64,000 nt of DNA from Thiotrichales bacterium (GCA_016745035.1 JADGDE010000007.1:111333-175332); one strand, 5' to 3'. Positions 1 to 11,530 are shown, numbered from the stretch's first letter. Made by a program: numbers and translations. The notes: generated from the letters alone by a model not told the origin.

Positions 1-554
1 ATAAAATCCGCCGCTGCTTTGGTGGTGATGTGTTCCAGTACCACGTTCAGTGTCGGCAATTTTTCCAATAAGGGTGCAAGCACCGTTTCGATGAACACCG
101 CTTCACGGTCGAAAATATCAATCTCAGGGTCGGTGACTTCGCCATGAATCAGCAAGGGCAAACCCAGTTCCGCCATCGCTTCCAGCGCAGGATAACAACG
201 GCTTAAATCCGTCACCCCTGCATCGGAATTGGTGGTTGCACCTGCCGGATAATATTTCACCGCAAACACATGCGCACTCTCGACCGCTGCCTCAATTTCT
301 TCGACCGTGGTGTTATCGGTGAGATATAAAGTCATCAGCGGCTGAAAATCATGCTCTTTAGGCACAGCGGCAAGAATGCGGGCTTGATAGTCCGCCGCTT
401 GCGCCACCGTGGTCACAGGTGGGACAAGATTAGGCATAATGATCGCGCGGGCGAATTGAGCGCTGCTGGCAGCGGCGACACTTTTTAGGGCATCACCATC
501 ACGCAAATGCAAATGCCAATCATCTGGCTGAGTTAGGGTTAACGTATCAGTCAT
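1..554 (-). CDS. pyrC: dihydroorotase (partial, C-terminus beyond window)
   Basis: Reading the minus strand from 554 gives a protein beginning [20 protein letters not shown]. The HxHxR metal-binding motif near the N-terminus is typical of class II dihydroorotase, which closes carbamoyl-aspartate to dihydroorotate in pyrimidine synthesis. Further family-like blocks are [12 protein letters not shown] and a [14 protein letters not shown] stretch with the active-site loop. About 184 codons are present of the roughly 345 usual, and the 3' end runs off the left edge. Its ATG overlaps the TAA of the upstream GTPase gene by one base (TAATG), so translational coupling is likely. No frameshift is seen. 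Confidence 0.93.
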   Translation of the reverse strand, partial: MTDTLTLTQPDDWHLHLRDGDALKSVAAASSAQFARAIIMPNLVPPVTTVAQAADYQARILAAVPKEHDFQPLMTLYLTDNTTVEEIEAAVESAHVFAVKYYPAGATTNSDAGVTDLSRCYPALEAMAELGLPLLIHGEVTDPEIDIFDREAVFIETVLAPLLEKLPTLNVVLEHITTKAAADF

Positions 555-1993
555 TATTCACCGCTGGGCGTGGTAAATTGGTCATTGAGACTTTGCACAT
601 AACGGTTGGCATCATCCAAGACTTTATTCAGTTCTTCTTGACTACGATTGCCCCAACCTGAAGGGGTTTTCATCAATAAAGGTCGCCACCAACGGGTGCT
701 TTTACGAAATGCCCCGGTGAGTTGTGCGCTGTCTTCTTCGTCTTCAGGTTTTTTACTCAAGCGTTTGATAACCGCATCGGCTGCCCAACCCCGAATTTGG
801 AAATGGCTATATAAATAACCGACCACTAATAACAGCAACAAAGGCAAACCAATAAAGATATTGCCGATAGCGGTTTCTAAATAACCACCTAAAATTTCGG
901 CTGTGCCCGTCACAGAAATAGCAAACCAGCCCATGATCGCCACTAAAGCGACTAATAAGCCCTCTGTCCAAAATACCCGTTTACGCCAACGCGCCAACAT
1001 TTCTGCTGTGCGTGGAATCATTTCTTCACGAATGCGCTTGGCGGTGTATTCCAAGTTGCCAACCACGCGATAAGCGCGTTCGACTTCGACTTGTTTCATG
1101 CGGATTTCAATTTCTTCCATATCCGCTTCGCGCTTGCTTTCATAACGCGCCCGCACTTGGGGGTCTTCGATAGGCACGGCGACATCAGGATTATAAATCC
1201 GATAAAAACGCCCAGAGGTCAGCCCCGCTTGCGCGAGTCCGCGTTGCCATGCCGCGACGACTTCTTCAGGATTATCTTCGCGGGCAGTGACATCAATTTG
1301 ATTCAAGACATAAAGGAATTTATTCGAGTCGGCGCGGTCAATGGTGGCGGCAACCAAATAATTTAAGGTGTCTTTCATTGCGCCTGGTTCGGGATGACGG
1401 GCATCAAAAAACACCAAAACTAAATCGGCGAGGTCGATAATGTGTTGGGTCAAACGCAAAGTCGAATCGCGTTGGCTGTCAGCATCGAATCCGGGGGAGT
1501 CGATAACGATTTTGCCGCGCACATGCTCACTGGGGCAGGTTTTTAGCTGCAAAAACGAGTCAATTCGTTGTGGACCGGCACTGGAGATTTCAGCGATTTT
1601 TTGACTGATTTGGAAAAAGGGAAAACGTGGATCGGCATCGAGTGCCACACCAGGTAAAGTTTTGCTATCACCTTGGTTGCTGTAGGTAATGACGGTGAAT
1701 TTCTCGTCTACCGCTTGTGTACCTGTGCGCTGCAAATTGGAGCCAACATAGCTGTTAATAAAGGTCGATTTACCGGCTGAGAACGTCCCTAAAACTGCAA
1801 TCATCGGCCACCACGAAACGCGAGTCGCATAAGATTGTTCTTCAGTTAAAATACCTGAGCGATAAGCGATCTGATCCAGTTCGCGATAACTTTGTACCGC
1901 TTTGAATAAAATCGGGTTATCTTGGTTTTCCTCAGCTAAATGCGCCTCTAAGTTCTGCAAACGTTTAGCAATTTGCATGGTGCTATTGGACAT
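554..1993 (-). CDS. dynamin-like GTPase, membrane-associated
   Basis: A 479-residue protein with a dynamin/GTPase domain. The P-loop GTFSAGKST lies near residues 69-77, a DSPGFD G3 motif near 165, and NQID is the G4-like motif. Two hydrophobic segments near residues 345-365 and 375-395 (around [16 protein letters not shown] and [14 protein letters not shown]) suggest a membrane hairpin. Bacterial dynamin-like proteins bind and remodel membranes; the substrate here is unknown. An upstream in-frame ATG at 2032 would add 13 residues and overlap accA. The start at 1993 is preferred because a strong purine-rich Shine-Dalgarno (GGAAGGGGGGAG) sits just before it. The gene lies between accA and pyrC on the same strand and overlaps pyrC by one base. 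Confidence 0.8.
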   Translation of the reverse strand: MSNSTMQIAKRLQNLEAHLAEENQDNPILFKAVQSYRELDQIAYRSGILTEEQSYATRVSWWPMIAVLGTFSAGKSTFINSYVGSNLQRTGTQAVDEKFTVITYSNQGDSKTLPGVALDADPRFPFFQISQKIAEISSAGPQRIDSFLQLKTCPSEHVRGKIVIDSPGFDADSQRDSTLRLTQHIIDLADLVLVFFDARHPEPGAMKDTLNYLVAATIDRADSNKFLYVLNQIDVTAREDNPEEVVAAWQRGLAQAGLTSGRFYRIYNPDVAVPIEDPQVRARYESKREADMEEIEIRMKQVEVERAYRVVGNLEYTAKRIREEMIPRTAEMLARWRKRVFWTEGLLVALVAIMGWFAISVTGTAEILGGYLETAIGNIFIGLPLLLLLVVGYLYSHFQIRGWAADAVIKRLSKKPEDEEDSAQLTGAFRKSTRWWRPLLMKTPSGWGNRSQEELNKVLDDANRYVQSLNDQFTTPSGE

Positions 1994-2021
1994 ATCTCCC
2001 CCCTTCCTTTGCGAAAAATCC

Positions 2022-2969
2022 TTATACGCCAAACGCCATAAAGCGTTGATAACGTTGCTCTAATAAATCCGATAAACTCAGTTGCTGGAGTTGTTGTAAT
2101 GTTTCTCTCAGCGAGCCTGCAAAATTGTCTGCCATTTGTTCCGGGTCTCGGTGTGCACCACCTAAAGGCTCAGGAATAATGTCTTCGATTAATTTTAATT
2201 CTTGTAAACGGTGCGCGGTCAAGCCTAAAGCTTCGGCCGCTTCGGGGGCTTTTTCAGCGCTTTTCCATAAAATACTGGCACAGCCCTCAGGAGAAATCAC
2301 CGAATAGGTACTATATTGGAACATGTTCACGCGGTCGCCAACACCAATGGCTAAAGCGCCACCGGAGCCACCTTCGCCGATAACAGTGCAGATAATTGGC
2401 GTTTTGAGTTGTGACATCACTTGCAGGTTTTTAGCAATCGCCTCGCTTTGCCCGCGTTCTTCGGCATCGACACCGGGATATGCGCCGGGGGTATCGATAA
2501 AGGTTAAAATCGGCATTTGAAAACGCTCGGCCATTTCCATCAGGCGCAAAGCTTTACGGTAGCCCTCAGGACGGGGCATCCCAAAATTATTGGCAATTTT
2601 TTCTTTGGTATCGCGGCCTTTTTGATGTCCAATTAGCATCACGGGTTGGTCGTCTAAACGCGCAGGACCACCGATAATGGCTTTATCATCGGCAAAAGCC
2701 CGATCGCCATGTAAAGGTTCAAAATCGGTAAAGATTTTATCGATATAATCCATCGTGTATGGACGCTGGGGATGACGGGCAAGCTGCGCAATTTGCGCGG
2801 CGGTTAATTTGGAAAAAATGCTTTCAGTGAGTTCGCGGCTTTTGTCTTGCAAGCGCGTGATTTCATCGTGCATATTCAGGTCGTTATCGCTGCCCATATA
2901 GCGCAGCTCTTCAATTTTGGCTTCAAGTTCAGCAATCGGCTGTTCAAAATCAAGAAAGTTCAGATTCAT
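2022..2969 (-). CDS. accA: acetyl-CoA carboxylase carboxyltransferase subunit alpha
   Basis: The 315-residue product starts [20 protein letters not shown] and has the usual AccA length (about 319 in E. coli). With AccD it forms the carboxyltransferase that moves CO2 from carboxybiotin to acetyl-CoA, the first step of fatty acid synthesis. Family blocks seen are the [19 protein letters not shown] region, [39 protein letters not shown] and the glycine-rich [13 protein letters not shown]. It is divergent from the glycerate kinase gene, with only about 52 bases between the two starts, so the promoters must overlap. The GTPase gene follows 28 bases downstream. Confidence 0.97.
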   Translation of the reverse strand: MNLNFLDFEQPIAELEAKIEELRYMGSDNDLNMHDEITRLQDKSRELTESIFSKLTAAQIAQLARHPQRPYTMDYIDKIFTDFEPLHGDRAFADDKAIIGGPARLDDQPVMLIGHQKGRDTKEKIANNFGMPRPEGYRKALRLMEMAERFQMPILTFIDTPGAYPGVDAEERGQSEAIAKNLQVMSQLKTPIICTVIGEGGSGGALAIGVGDRVNMFQYSTYSVISPEGCASILWKSAEKAPEAAEALGLTAHRLQELKLIEDIIPEPLGGAHRDPEQMADNFAGSLRETLQQLQQLSLSDLLEQRYQRFMAFGV

Positions 2970-3021
2970 GAGGTATCATTTTCGCTAAATTCTAATCGGG
3001 TTTATTATGGAGAGAGAGACG

Positions 3022-4251
3022 ATGAAAAGCAAACAGATTCCGCCGCCAATCGCGGATTTAATCGAAATTTATCAGCACGGTTTGCAAGCGGTGGCAGGAC
3101 AAAGCTGCGTCCATGATTGGCTAGTACAACAACAATATGCGAAAAAACAGCCTAAAGTCGCTGTGTTAGCCATCGGTAAAGCGGCACAAAGTATGTTTGA
3201 TGGCGCTGTACAAGGTTTGGGAAAACAAATTGCGACAGCGCTGTTAATCAGCAAAAGTGGGCATTTAGCCACAAAGCAAGCCCCGTATGTGCAAGCACTG
3301 GAAGCCGGACATCCGATCCCCGATGCGCGCAGCCTTGTTGCTGGGCAAGCTGTATTACAATTTCTACAAGATTTGCCTACGGATATGCCTTTGTTATGCT
3401 TGGTTTCTGGCGGCAGCTCAGCGCTGGTGGAAGTCTTAGCTGAGGGCTTGAGTTTAGAAAATTGGCAAGACTTCAACCAATATTTATTGTCACAGCCTTT
3501 TAATATTGCTGAGATTAACCGCATTCGCCAGCACTTATCACAAATTAAAGCTGGACGTTTAGCCAATTTTGTCGGTAAGCGCTCTGTTGATGTCTTGTTG
3601 ATTTCTGATGTGCCGGGGGATGATTTAAGCTTGATTGGCTCAGGCTTGCTGGTTGAGCATCAAGCCGCGCAATTGGCAATCGATACGGTTTTGCCAGCGC
3701 CTTATGCACAATGGCTACAACACGCGCCCGCTTTGGCAAAGCGCCATTACTTTGACTCGATTCATTTACACTTACTTGCCAACGGTGATAAGGCCCTGAG
3801 GGCCATGCAAACTTTTGTCAGCAAGCAGCAAGTACATCGGCACACAGCTTTTATTGCTGGAGATGCTTTGCTTGCAGGTCGAGAAATTGGACGCTATTTG
3901 CGCAGCGCTCCCAAAGGGATTCATCTCTGGCATTCTGAAACCACCGTGACGTTACCCAAGGTTCATGGCAAAGGCGGGCGCTGTCAAAGCTTGGCATTGG
4001 CAGCCGCCGAGGTTTTGTCAGGGGCTGAGGATTGTTTTTTATTGGCTGGGGCAAGCGATGGCAGTGATGGCATCAGTAGCGCCAGTGGTGCATGGGTCGA
4101 TGGACAAACATGGGCAGCGGGAAAGCAGGCACAAAGACACTTAGAGATGGCTGATGCCGCTGGTTTTTTTCAGCAGCTAGGGCAACTATTACCAGCTATA
4201 CCGACAGGAACCAATGTGATGGATTTGCTTATTGCGGTCAAACTTGAATAA
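3022..4251 (+). CDS. glycerate 2-kinase (MOFRL family)
   Basis: The product is 409 residues from the ATG at 3022, which follows a GGAGAGAGAG ribosome site; an ATG 15 bases upstream lies inside that site. It matches the GckA/TtuD glycerate kinase family, which phosphorylates glycerate to 2-phosphoglycerate in the cytoplasm. Visible motifs are the LVSGGSSALVE loop, the GGRCQSLALAAAE block, ASDGSDGISSASGA, and the C-terminal GTNVMDLLIAV typical of the MOFRL domain. It stands alone, with MITE-rich intergenic DNA downstream. The CCCC-GTTTA-GGGG sequence at about 4266-4278 could be a weak terminator. Confidence 0.88.
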   Translation: MKSKQIPPPIADLIEIYQHGLQAVAGQSCVHDWLVQQQYAKKQPKVAVLAIGKAAQSMFDGAVQGLGKQIATALLISKSGHLATKQAPYVQALEAGHPIPDARSLVAGQAVLQFLQDLPTDMPLLCLVSGGSSALVEVLAEGLSLENWQDFNQYLLSQPFNIAEINRIRQHLSQIKAGRLANFVGKRSVDVLLISDVPGDDLSLIGSGLLVEHQAAQLAIDTVLPAPYAQWLQHAPALAKRHYFDSIHLHLLANGDKALRAMQTFVSKQQVHRHTAFIAGDALLAGREIGRYLRSAPKGIHLWHSETTVTLPKVHGKGGRCQSLALAAAEVLSGAEDCFLLAGASDGSDGISSASGAWVDGQTWAAGKQAQRHLEMADAAGFFQQLGQLLPAIPTGTNVMDLLIAVKLE

Positions 4252-4432
4252 AGTTCTGAGTTTTCCCCGTTTAGGGGCGAGGTTAAGCCTTTGCATAGCA
4301 TCTACAATATAGTTGCCATCTTTTTTGGGGATAAGGTATTTTAAAAAGGCAAATGCTTATAAAACTCAAATCGATAGTTCGTTATATCAAGCTTTGCATT
4401 GAATATGCATAATCCCAATTGAAACTAACTAT

Positions 4433-4517
4433 CTGATGTTACGCAAAGGCTAAATACCACTAGGCAGGCGGAAAATCACCTTATTGTGGCAAAAACTGGC
4501 TTAGTGCGTCACATCAG
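4433..4517. mobile_element. MITE, 85 bp, with 7-bp target duplication
   Basis: The sequence starts CTGATGTTACGCAAAGG and ends in the inverted repeat GTGCGTCACATCAG. It is flanked on both sides by the exact 7-mer TAACTAT (4426-4432 and 4518-4524). It has no coding capacity. Close relatives occur at 19719-19803, 20471-20551, 34645-34731 and 35577-35661. The terminal 12-13 bases match the ends of the transposase element at 60188-60999, so it is probably mobilised in trans. Confidence 0.88.
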
Positions 4518-4559
4518 TAACTATTTTTTAAAGAAACGGGTTAGATTGACAATATATAA

Positions 4560-4632
4560 CTGATGTGACGCACTTAATTGTTTTTTGCTTCATTATTCAA
4601 TAATTGCAAGCTTAGCCTTTGCATAACATCAG
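4560..4632. mobile_element. second MITE, 73 bp, with 7-bp target duplication
   Basis: The left end is CTGATGTGACGCACTTA and the right end is the inverted TTTGCATAACATCAG. The flanks are identical 7-mers TATATAA (4553-4559 and 4633-4639). The ends are in the opposite order to the copy at 4433-4517, and the interior is an unrelated AT-rich tract, so it is an inverted, internally different member. Together with the first copy it fills most of the 501-base gap between the glycerate kinase and the cyclase. I see no gene in that gap. Confidence 0.83.
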
Positions 4633-4752
4633 TATATAATCACTGGCTTAACGCCAATCGAATATTTTTTAGCATTTTAACCCAAAAAAATTATATCAAA
4701 CTATATTATGCTTCATCATATTTTTGAGTCCTCATAAAGGCTTGTTGAACCC

Positions 4753-7449
4753 ATGTTACGAAGACACAGGCATCCTTATCCTGCTGTATATGCGGTAGTT
4801 GATTTTATCAAGCAGATCGGCTGGGTGTTTATATGGTGTTTTTTTTGTGCCCATGCACAAGCACAGCAAACTGTATTTGATGAGATTTTTCAAAAACACA
4901 GTGCAGTCATGTTACTGATTTCGGCTAAAAATGGACAAATTGTAGATGCCAATAAGGCCGCTAGTACCTTTTATGGTTACAGTAAAAGCGAGTTGATGCA
5001 AAAATCTATTCAGGATATTAATACCTTAACGGCACAAGAAGTTGAAATGGAACGCAAGCTTGCCGCCAGTGAGTCGCGTAACTTTTTTATTTTTCGCCAT
5101 CGTCTTAAAGACAACAATATTAAAACGGTTGCTGTTTATTCTTACCCGGTTAATTTCTCCAATAAAAAATTACTGTACTCAATTATTTTTGATATATCCA
5201 AGCAACGCAATATGCAAAATGAACTATGGCATTATCAATATCGCCTAGAGCAAATGGTCGCCCAACAAACCCGAAAAATTGCTAAACAAAATCAACAAAC
5301 TATCTGGTATTTGAGTTCAGGACTCGTGTTGTTGTCCTTTTTTATTGTTTTGTTATTTTACAATCTTTATAAACGGCGCTTGAGTGAACGGCAATTAGAA
5401 AAAAATCAAAACAAATACCAGCGCTTAATTAACGGTTTACGTAAACATTTTTTATACACCCATGACACAGAGGGTATTTTTACTTATGTCAGCCCTTCTA
5501 TTTCTAATATTTTAGGCTATGAACGCCAAGAGTTTCTAACCCATTTCTCGACCTATTTGACCGACTCCCCCATGAATAATGAAGTGGCAATACATACGCA
5601 CCTCACATTAAAGGGGCTGCAACAACCGCCTTATTTGGTCGAAATTTTTCATAAAAATGGAGATATTCGCACCTTAGAAGTGATCGAATCAGCCGTTTTT
5701 AATGCACATAATCAAGTCATTGCTGTCGAGGGCATTGCTCAAGATATTACCGATAAACGTATTATCGAAGCACAATTAGAAACAAAACAACAAGATCTTG
5801 CCAAAGCCCAAGAAATTGCCCATTTTGGTAATTGGCGTTTGGAATTCAAAAATAAACAATTATTTTGGTCAGATGAAGTGTTTCATATGTTTGGTATGCC
5901 GATCGCAGAAAATCCCAGTTATGATGCCTTTTGGCAAAGTATTCACCCAGAGGATCGTCAACACATAAAAGCGCATTTTAAAGCCGCGTTAAAAACTCAA
6001 AAACCACATGACAGCGAATATCGAATTATTCACCAAGCAGATCAAAGTATCCGTTGGTTGCATGAACGCTGCGAATATATCCAAAACGCCAATGGCGAAA
6101 CGCTCAGTGCTAACGGCACAATACAAGATATTACAGACCGCAAATGTACTGAAATAGCCCTAAGAGACGAACGCTTACGCCTAGATGAAATTGTTTGGGC
6201 AACCAATGTCGGTACGTGGGAGTGGCATATTCCCAGTGATAAAGTAAAAATTAACGCCCGCTGGAGCCAATTATTGGGTTATGAAGCCGAAGATGAACAT
6301 TTTAGTCATATGGCTAATTGTTTGTCTTATTATCACCCCGAAGATCAAAACCGTTTTCATCATCTAGTCGAACGTTATTTTGCTCACCAACTGGATCATT
6401 TTGAGATTGAAGTGCGTATGTCGCATAAACAAGGGCATTGGGTGTGGCTTTTGAGCCGTGGGAAAGTAGTAGAATGGGATGCTAATAATAAGCCTTTGCG
6501 TATGTCGGGCACACATATGGACATCAGTGAACGCAAACATGCAGAAGACGTTATTCTTCAACTCTCGCGCCAAAATCAATTGATTTTAGAGTCCACGGGT
6601 GATGCCATTTGCGGCATCAATGCACAAGGTTATTTAACCTTTGTCAACCCCGCAGCCACACACTTATTAGGTTACCCAGAATCTGAGCTGATAGACCAAT
6701 CCCTGACTTTAATTAAACCTGCTAAAACTCAAACTGAACGCCATACTTGTGCGATTTTTTCGACTTTAGACACTGGGGACTCACATCGAATTGATACCGA
6801 AATTTTTCAAAGAAAAGATCAAAGCCGTTTTTATGTTGAATATATCAGTACTGCGATTGAAGAAGACGGCATTATCACCGGGGCTGTGATTGCTTTTAGA
6901 GATATTAGTGAACGGAAAAAGCAAGAGGAAGAAATCAAGCGCTTAGCTACCACCGATCATTTAAGTGGTCTTTATAACCGTGCCGAATTTGATAAACAAC
7001 TCAAGCAAGTGTATTTAGATTCACAACAACAACATAAAAATATGGCTCTGTTTATTTTGGATTTAGATCGGTTTAAGCCGGTAAATGATCTCTATGGTCA
7101 TCCTGTTGGTGATGCACTGCTACAGCAAATTGCGAAAGAATTATGTGATGCCTGCCAAAACAATGAAATGGTCTCACGTATTGGTGGCGATGAATTTGCT
7201 ATCATCAGCAATCATGTAAAAGAGCAAACCGATGGGGCTAAGCTGGCCGAGCAAATTATCAAACGCTGCGAGCATAAGCGCCTGGTAGAGCAACACGAAA
7301 TTCAAATTGGTATTAGTATTGGTATCAGTTTATTTCCACAACACGCAAATTCTGTCGATGCCCTGATTCGCAAAGCCGACAAAGCCCTTTATCATGCCAA
7401 ATCAGCGGGGCGCAATACCTATTGTTTTGCCGATTTTAAAACCCATTAG
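4753..7449 (+). CDS. membrane PAS-sensor diguanylate cyclase
   Basis: An 898-residue signalling protein. An N-terminal hydrophobic segment (residues about 16-38) precedes a first PAS domain (about 45-160). A transmembrane helix lies near 185-207. Four more PAS/PAC units then follow (about 215-330, 345-460, 470-590 and 600-725), each ending in an HDIS/QDIT-type PAC motif. The C-terminal GGDEF domain keeps an intact SRIGGDEF at about residues 810-816, so it should make cyclic di-GMP from two GTP. The RxxD inhibitory site expected five residues before GGDEF reads QNNE, so classic product inhibition is probably missing. No EAL domain follows. The start rests on an AAAGG 13 bases upstream and is moderately sure. 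Confidence 0.9.
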   Translation: MLRRHRHPYPAVYAVVDFIKQIGWVFIWCFFCAHAQAQQTVFDEIFQKHSAVMLLISAKNGQIVDANKAASTFYGYSKSELMQKSIQDINTLTAQEVEMERKLAASESRNFFIFRHRLKDNNIKTVAVYSYPVNFSNKKLLYSIIFDISKQRNMQNELWHYQYRLEQMVAQQTRKIAKQNQQTIWYLSSGLVLLSFFIVLLFYNLYKRRLSERQLEKNQNKYQRLINGLRKHFLYTHDTEGIFTYVSPSISNILGYERQEFLTHFSTYLTDSPMNNEVAIHTHLTLKGLQQPPYLVEIFHKNGDIRTLEVIESAVFNAHNQVIAVEGIAQDITDKRIIEAQLETKQQDLAKAQEIAHFGNWRLEFKNKQLFWSDEVFHMFGMPIAENPSYDAFWQSIHPEDRQHIKAHFKAALKTQKPHDSEYRIIHQADQSIRWLHERCEYIQNANGETLSANGTIQDITDRKCTEIALRDERLRLDEIVWATNVGTWEWHIPSDKVKINARWSQLLGYEAEDEHFSHMANCLSYYHPEDQNRFHHLVERYFAHQLDHFEIEVRMSHKQGHWVWLLSRGKVVEWDANNKPLRMSGTHMDISERKHAEDVILQLSRQNQLILESTGDAICGINAQGYLTFVNPAATHLLGYPESELIDQSLTLIKPAKTQTERHTCAIFSTLDTGDSHRIDTEIFQRKDQSRFYVEYISTAIEEDGIITGAVIAFRDISERKKQEEEIKRLATTDHLSGLYNRAEFDKQLKQVYLDSQQQHKNMALFILDLDRFKPVNDLYGHPVGDALLQQIAKELCDACQNNEMVSRIGGDEFAIISNHVKEQTDGAKLAEQIIKRCEHKRLVEQHEIQIGISIGISLFPQHANSVDALIRKADKALYHAKSAGRNTYCFADFKTH

Positions 7450-7485
7450 ATTTACCGCCGTATTGTGCCCAAATATGTCGCATGA

Positions 7486-8667
<1,182 letters not shown>

Positions 8668-8671
8668 TTTT

Positions 8672-11497
8672 ATGTCAGCGAGCAACGCGGCAACTGATGC
8701 CGATGTGATTCTCAGTGAAAGCCAATTACTACAACGCACCTTACAGGGGCGAGTGAAATTATTGGGTGAACTCCTCAGCCAAGTGATTAAAGAACAAGCA
8801 GGTGAAAGCCTTGCCAATCACATTCAGACCTTGCACGAGGGCTTTGCTAAACTCCACCAAAATACAGACGGTGGACAAGACAAACAGCGGCAAAAATTGC
8901 TGGATTTAATTGCCAGTTTTGATGCCGATACCCTGACCGCCGTGGTGCGTGCCTCTAATTTGTATTTTAACTTGGTCAATGCCGCCGAGGAAGAATACCT
9001 CCACGAACACAAACAAAGCCAAGGCTGGCAAGAGTCGTTTGATGTCTGTTTTGAAGACTTAAAACAACAAAGCCTCTCGAATGATGCGGTGCAAGATTTA
9101 TTCAATAAAATCACCTACACCCCCGTATTGACCGCGCATCCGACTGAATCGCGCCGCCATTCGGTACAAGTGATTTTGCGCGATATGTTCGCCGAACTGC
9201 AAAACGTCAGCTATCAGCATTTGCAAGATGGGCTGCCCGAAGAGCGCCGTGGGGCTTTATTGCGCCATATTCGTCACTTGTGGTTTACCAACGAACTGCG
9301 TCCCAACCGCTTGCGGGTCAAGGACGAAATTAAAAACAGTTTACAGTTTTATCACAACAGCTTGTTTAAGGCTGTGCCAGCTTATTATCGTGAAGCTGAG
9401 ACAGCGCTGGAAAAATATTATCCTGATGCCGACATCGACATTCCGAAACTGATGCACTTTGGCACCTGGATTGGCGGCGACCGTGATGGTAATCCTAACG
9501 TCACCACCGATGTCACCGTCATGGCATTGCGTACCAAACACCAAACCATCATCCAGCTTTATTTGGATAAAATGCAAGAATTGCGGACTTATTTGGCGCA
9601 CTCGCAACAATTTGCCCGCTTTAGCCCAGCGCTCAAAGAAAGCATTGCCAAAGACCAAAGCGAGTTCCCACAAGACGTGGTCGATGGTGCGGCGTATCAT
9701 TTTGATTACCAGCCTTATCGCCACAAACTCCATTACATCAAACTGCGTTTACAAATGCGTTTAGATGCCGTGCAAGCGGGTCTCGATGGTGAAGAAGTCC
9801 ATGTCCCCGAACAAGCCTATAAAGTCTCCGGTGAAATGGTGGATGATTTACGTTTGATTCAACAATCACTCGATGCCAATGGTGATAGTGATACCGCGCA
9901 TTCCTTGTTGCAAGACGTGATTCGCTTGGTCGAAACCTTTGGTTTTCATCTGGCAAAACTCGATTTACGCCAAGAATCCACCCGCCACTCTGAGGCAATG
10001 GATGAGATTCTCAAAACCGCTGGCACAGAAAACGACTACCTGGCCAAAAACGAAGACCAACGCATCGCCTTATTGCTTGAGTTACTCGAAAGCGAGCCTT
10101 TAGATGTGGATGCCAGCGCCTTAAGTGGCAATACCCGTGACGTATTGGATTTATTCCTCGAGATTGCCAATATTCGCCGCGAAATCAGCCGCAATGCTTT
10201 TGGCAGCTATATCATCTCGATGGCGCACCATGCCAGCCATATCCTCGAAGTCTTGGTATTGGCGCATCAAGCCCGTTTGGTACACCGCACTGAAGCAGGC
10301 GACTGGCATTGTCATTTACAAGTCACACCGCTATTTGAAACCGTTGCCGATTTGAAATGCTGCGAAACCGTGATGCAGCAATTGTTTGATACGCCGCTGT
10401 ATTTAGCGATTTTGCGTGGGCAAGACAATATGCAAGAAATCATGCTCGGCTATTCGGACTCGGCTAAAGATGGCGGCATGTTAGCAGCGCATTGGCAATT
10501 GTACGAAGCGCAAAAACGCCTCAATACTTTGGCAGCAGAACGCGATGTCACCCTGCGCTTATTCCACGGTCGTGGCGGCACAGTTGGACGCGGTGGCGGT
10601 CCAACTCACCAAGCGATTATGGCGCAACCGCCTCAGAGTGTGAATGGGGAAATTAAAATCACCGAACAAGGCGAAATCATTGCGTTTAAATACAGCTATC
10701 CGCAAACTGCTGTTTATGAACTCACCAATGGCACAACGGCGCTGATTACCGCAACGCAATCCACCGATAAATCCAGCCCACAATGTGAAGAATTCGGCAA
10801 TAGCATGAAGGATTTAGCTGCATTGGCTGAAACTGCATACCGGGATTTAACCGAAAACACCGAAGGCTTTATCGACTATTTCTACGATGCCACGCCAGTG
10901 AATGAAATCGCCAAACTCAACATCGGCTCGCGCCCCAGTCACCGGAAAAAAGGCGACCGTAGCAAATCCTCGGTACGGGCGATTGCATGGGTGTTCGCTT
11001 GGTCACAAGCCCGCCACACCTTGCCTGCATGGTATGGCATTGGCACAGCTTTAGAAAAATGGCGCGAGAATAACGCCGACGGTTTGGCACATTTGCAAAG
11101 CATGTATAAAAACTGGCCATTTTTCCATAACTTGCTTAACAACGTGCAAATCTCTCTATTAAAATCTAATATTGAGTTAGCCAAAGACTATGCCGAACTC
11201 TCGGAAAACCCAGAGCAAGGACAACACATCTTTGCACTGGTTAAAGCCGAGCATCAGCGCTGTATGCAGCAAATGCAAGACTTGATTGGCGAGGGACAAT
11301 TGCGCGATGAAAACTATAACCAAACCCGGGTTAAAGCTGAGCGCGATCCGTATTTAGAGCCACTACACCAAATCCAATTGGTGCTGTTAAAACGCTCACG
11401 GGCGCTAGAAGCCCAAGGCAAAGACAGTAGCGAATGGCAGCAGCCGTTATTGCGTACGATTAATGCCATTGCGGGCGGGATGCGCAATACGGGTTAG
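8672..11497 (+). CDS. ppc: phosphoenolpyruvate carboxylase
   Basis: From the ATG at 8672 (AAGAAGGA upstream) the product is 941 residues; an in-frame ATG at 8627 would overlap tgt by 41 bases and lacks a good ribosome site. The enzyme carboxylates PEP to oxaloacetate to refill the TCA cycle. The catalytic histidine block VLTAHPTESRR is near residue 155. GTWIGGDRDGNPNVT is near 265, the mobile-loop motif FHGRGGTVGRGGGPTH near 630, and the protein ends in the invariant NTG. It follows tgt closely. A perfect 12-bp palindrome right after the stop may end the transcript. Confidence 0.97.
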   Translation: MSASNAATDADVILSESQLLQRTLQGRVKLLGELLSQVIKEQAGESLANHIQTLHEGFAKLHQNTDGGQDKQRQKLLDLIASFDADTLTAVVRASNLYFNLVNAAEEEYLHEHKQSQGWQESFDVCFEDLKQQSLSNDAVQDLFNKITYTPVLTAHPTESRRHSVQVILRDMFAELQNVSYQHLQDGLPEERRGALLRHIRHLWFTNELRPNRLRVKDEIKNSLQFYHNSLFKAVPAYYREAETALEKYYPDADIDIPKLMHFGTWIGGDRDGNPNVTTDVTVMALRTKHQTIIQLYLDKMQELRTYLAHSQQFARFSPALKESIAKDQSEFPQDVVDGAAYHFDYQPYRHKLHYIKLRLQMRLDAVQAGLDGEEVHVPEQAYKVSGEMVDDLRLIQQSLDANGDSDTAHSLLQDVIRLVETFGFHLAKLDLRQESTRHSEAMDEILKTAGTENDYLAKNEDQRIALLLELLESEPLDVDASALSGNTRDVLDLFLEIANIRREISRNAFGSYIISMAHHASHILEVLVLAHQARLVHRTEAGDWHCHLQVTPLFETVADLKCCETVMQQLFDTPLYLAILRGQDNMQEIMLGYSDSAKDGGMLAAHWQLYEAQKRLNTLAAERDVTLRLFHGRGGTVGRGGGPTHQAIMAQPPQSVNGEIKITEQGEIIAFKYSYPQTAVYELTNGTTALITATQSTDKSSPQCEEFGNSMKDLAALAETAYRDLTENTEGFIDYFYDATPVNEIAKLNIGSRPSHRKKGDRSKSSVRAIAWVFAWSQARHTLPAWYGIGTALEKWRENNADGLAHLQSMYKNWPFFHNLLNNVQISLLKSNIELAKDYAELSENPEQGQHIFALVKAEHQRCMQQMQDLIGEGQLRDENYNQTRVKAERDPYLEPLHQIQLVLLKRSRALEAQGKDSSEWQQPLLRTINAIAGGMRNTG

Positions 11498-11504
11498 CTT
11501 CAAA

Positions 11505-11530
11505 ATGTGCCAAGTATTTACTTGGCACAT
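11505..11530. terminator. perfect 12-bp palindrome after ppc
   Basis: ATGTGCCAAGTA, two T bases, then TACTTGGCACAT forms an uninterrupted 12-bp stem starting eight bases after the ppc stop. No clear T-run follows, so a Rho-independent terminator is only one reading; an operator or an insertion-boundary mark is possible. It ends 12 bases before the start of the AT-rich ATPase cassette. Confidence 0.5.

Noticed and set aside
2032..2969. Longer N-terminus for the dynamin-like GTPase starting at 2032
   Set aside because: It would overlap accA and ignores a very strong ribosome site directly before the ATG at 1993.
3072..3566. 164-codon open frame opposite the glycerate kinase gene
   Set aside because: It is antisense to a clear family member, cysteine- and serine-rich in a shadow-like way, and has no ribosome site.
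9341..9733. 130-codon open frame opposite ppc
   Set aside because: It lies entirely inside ppc, whose frame carries all family motifs; composition is typical of antisense noise.
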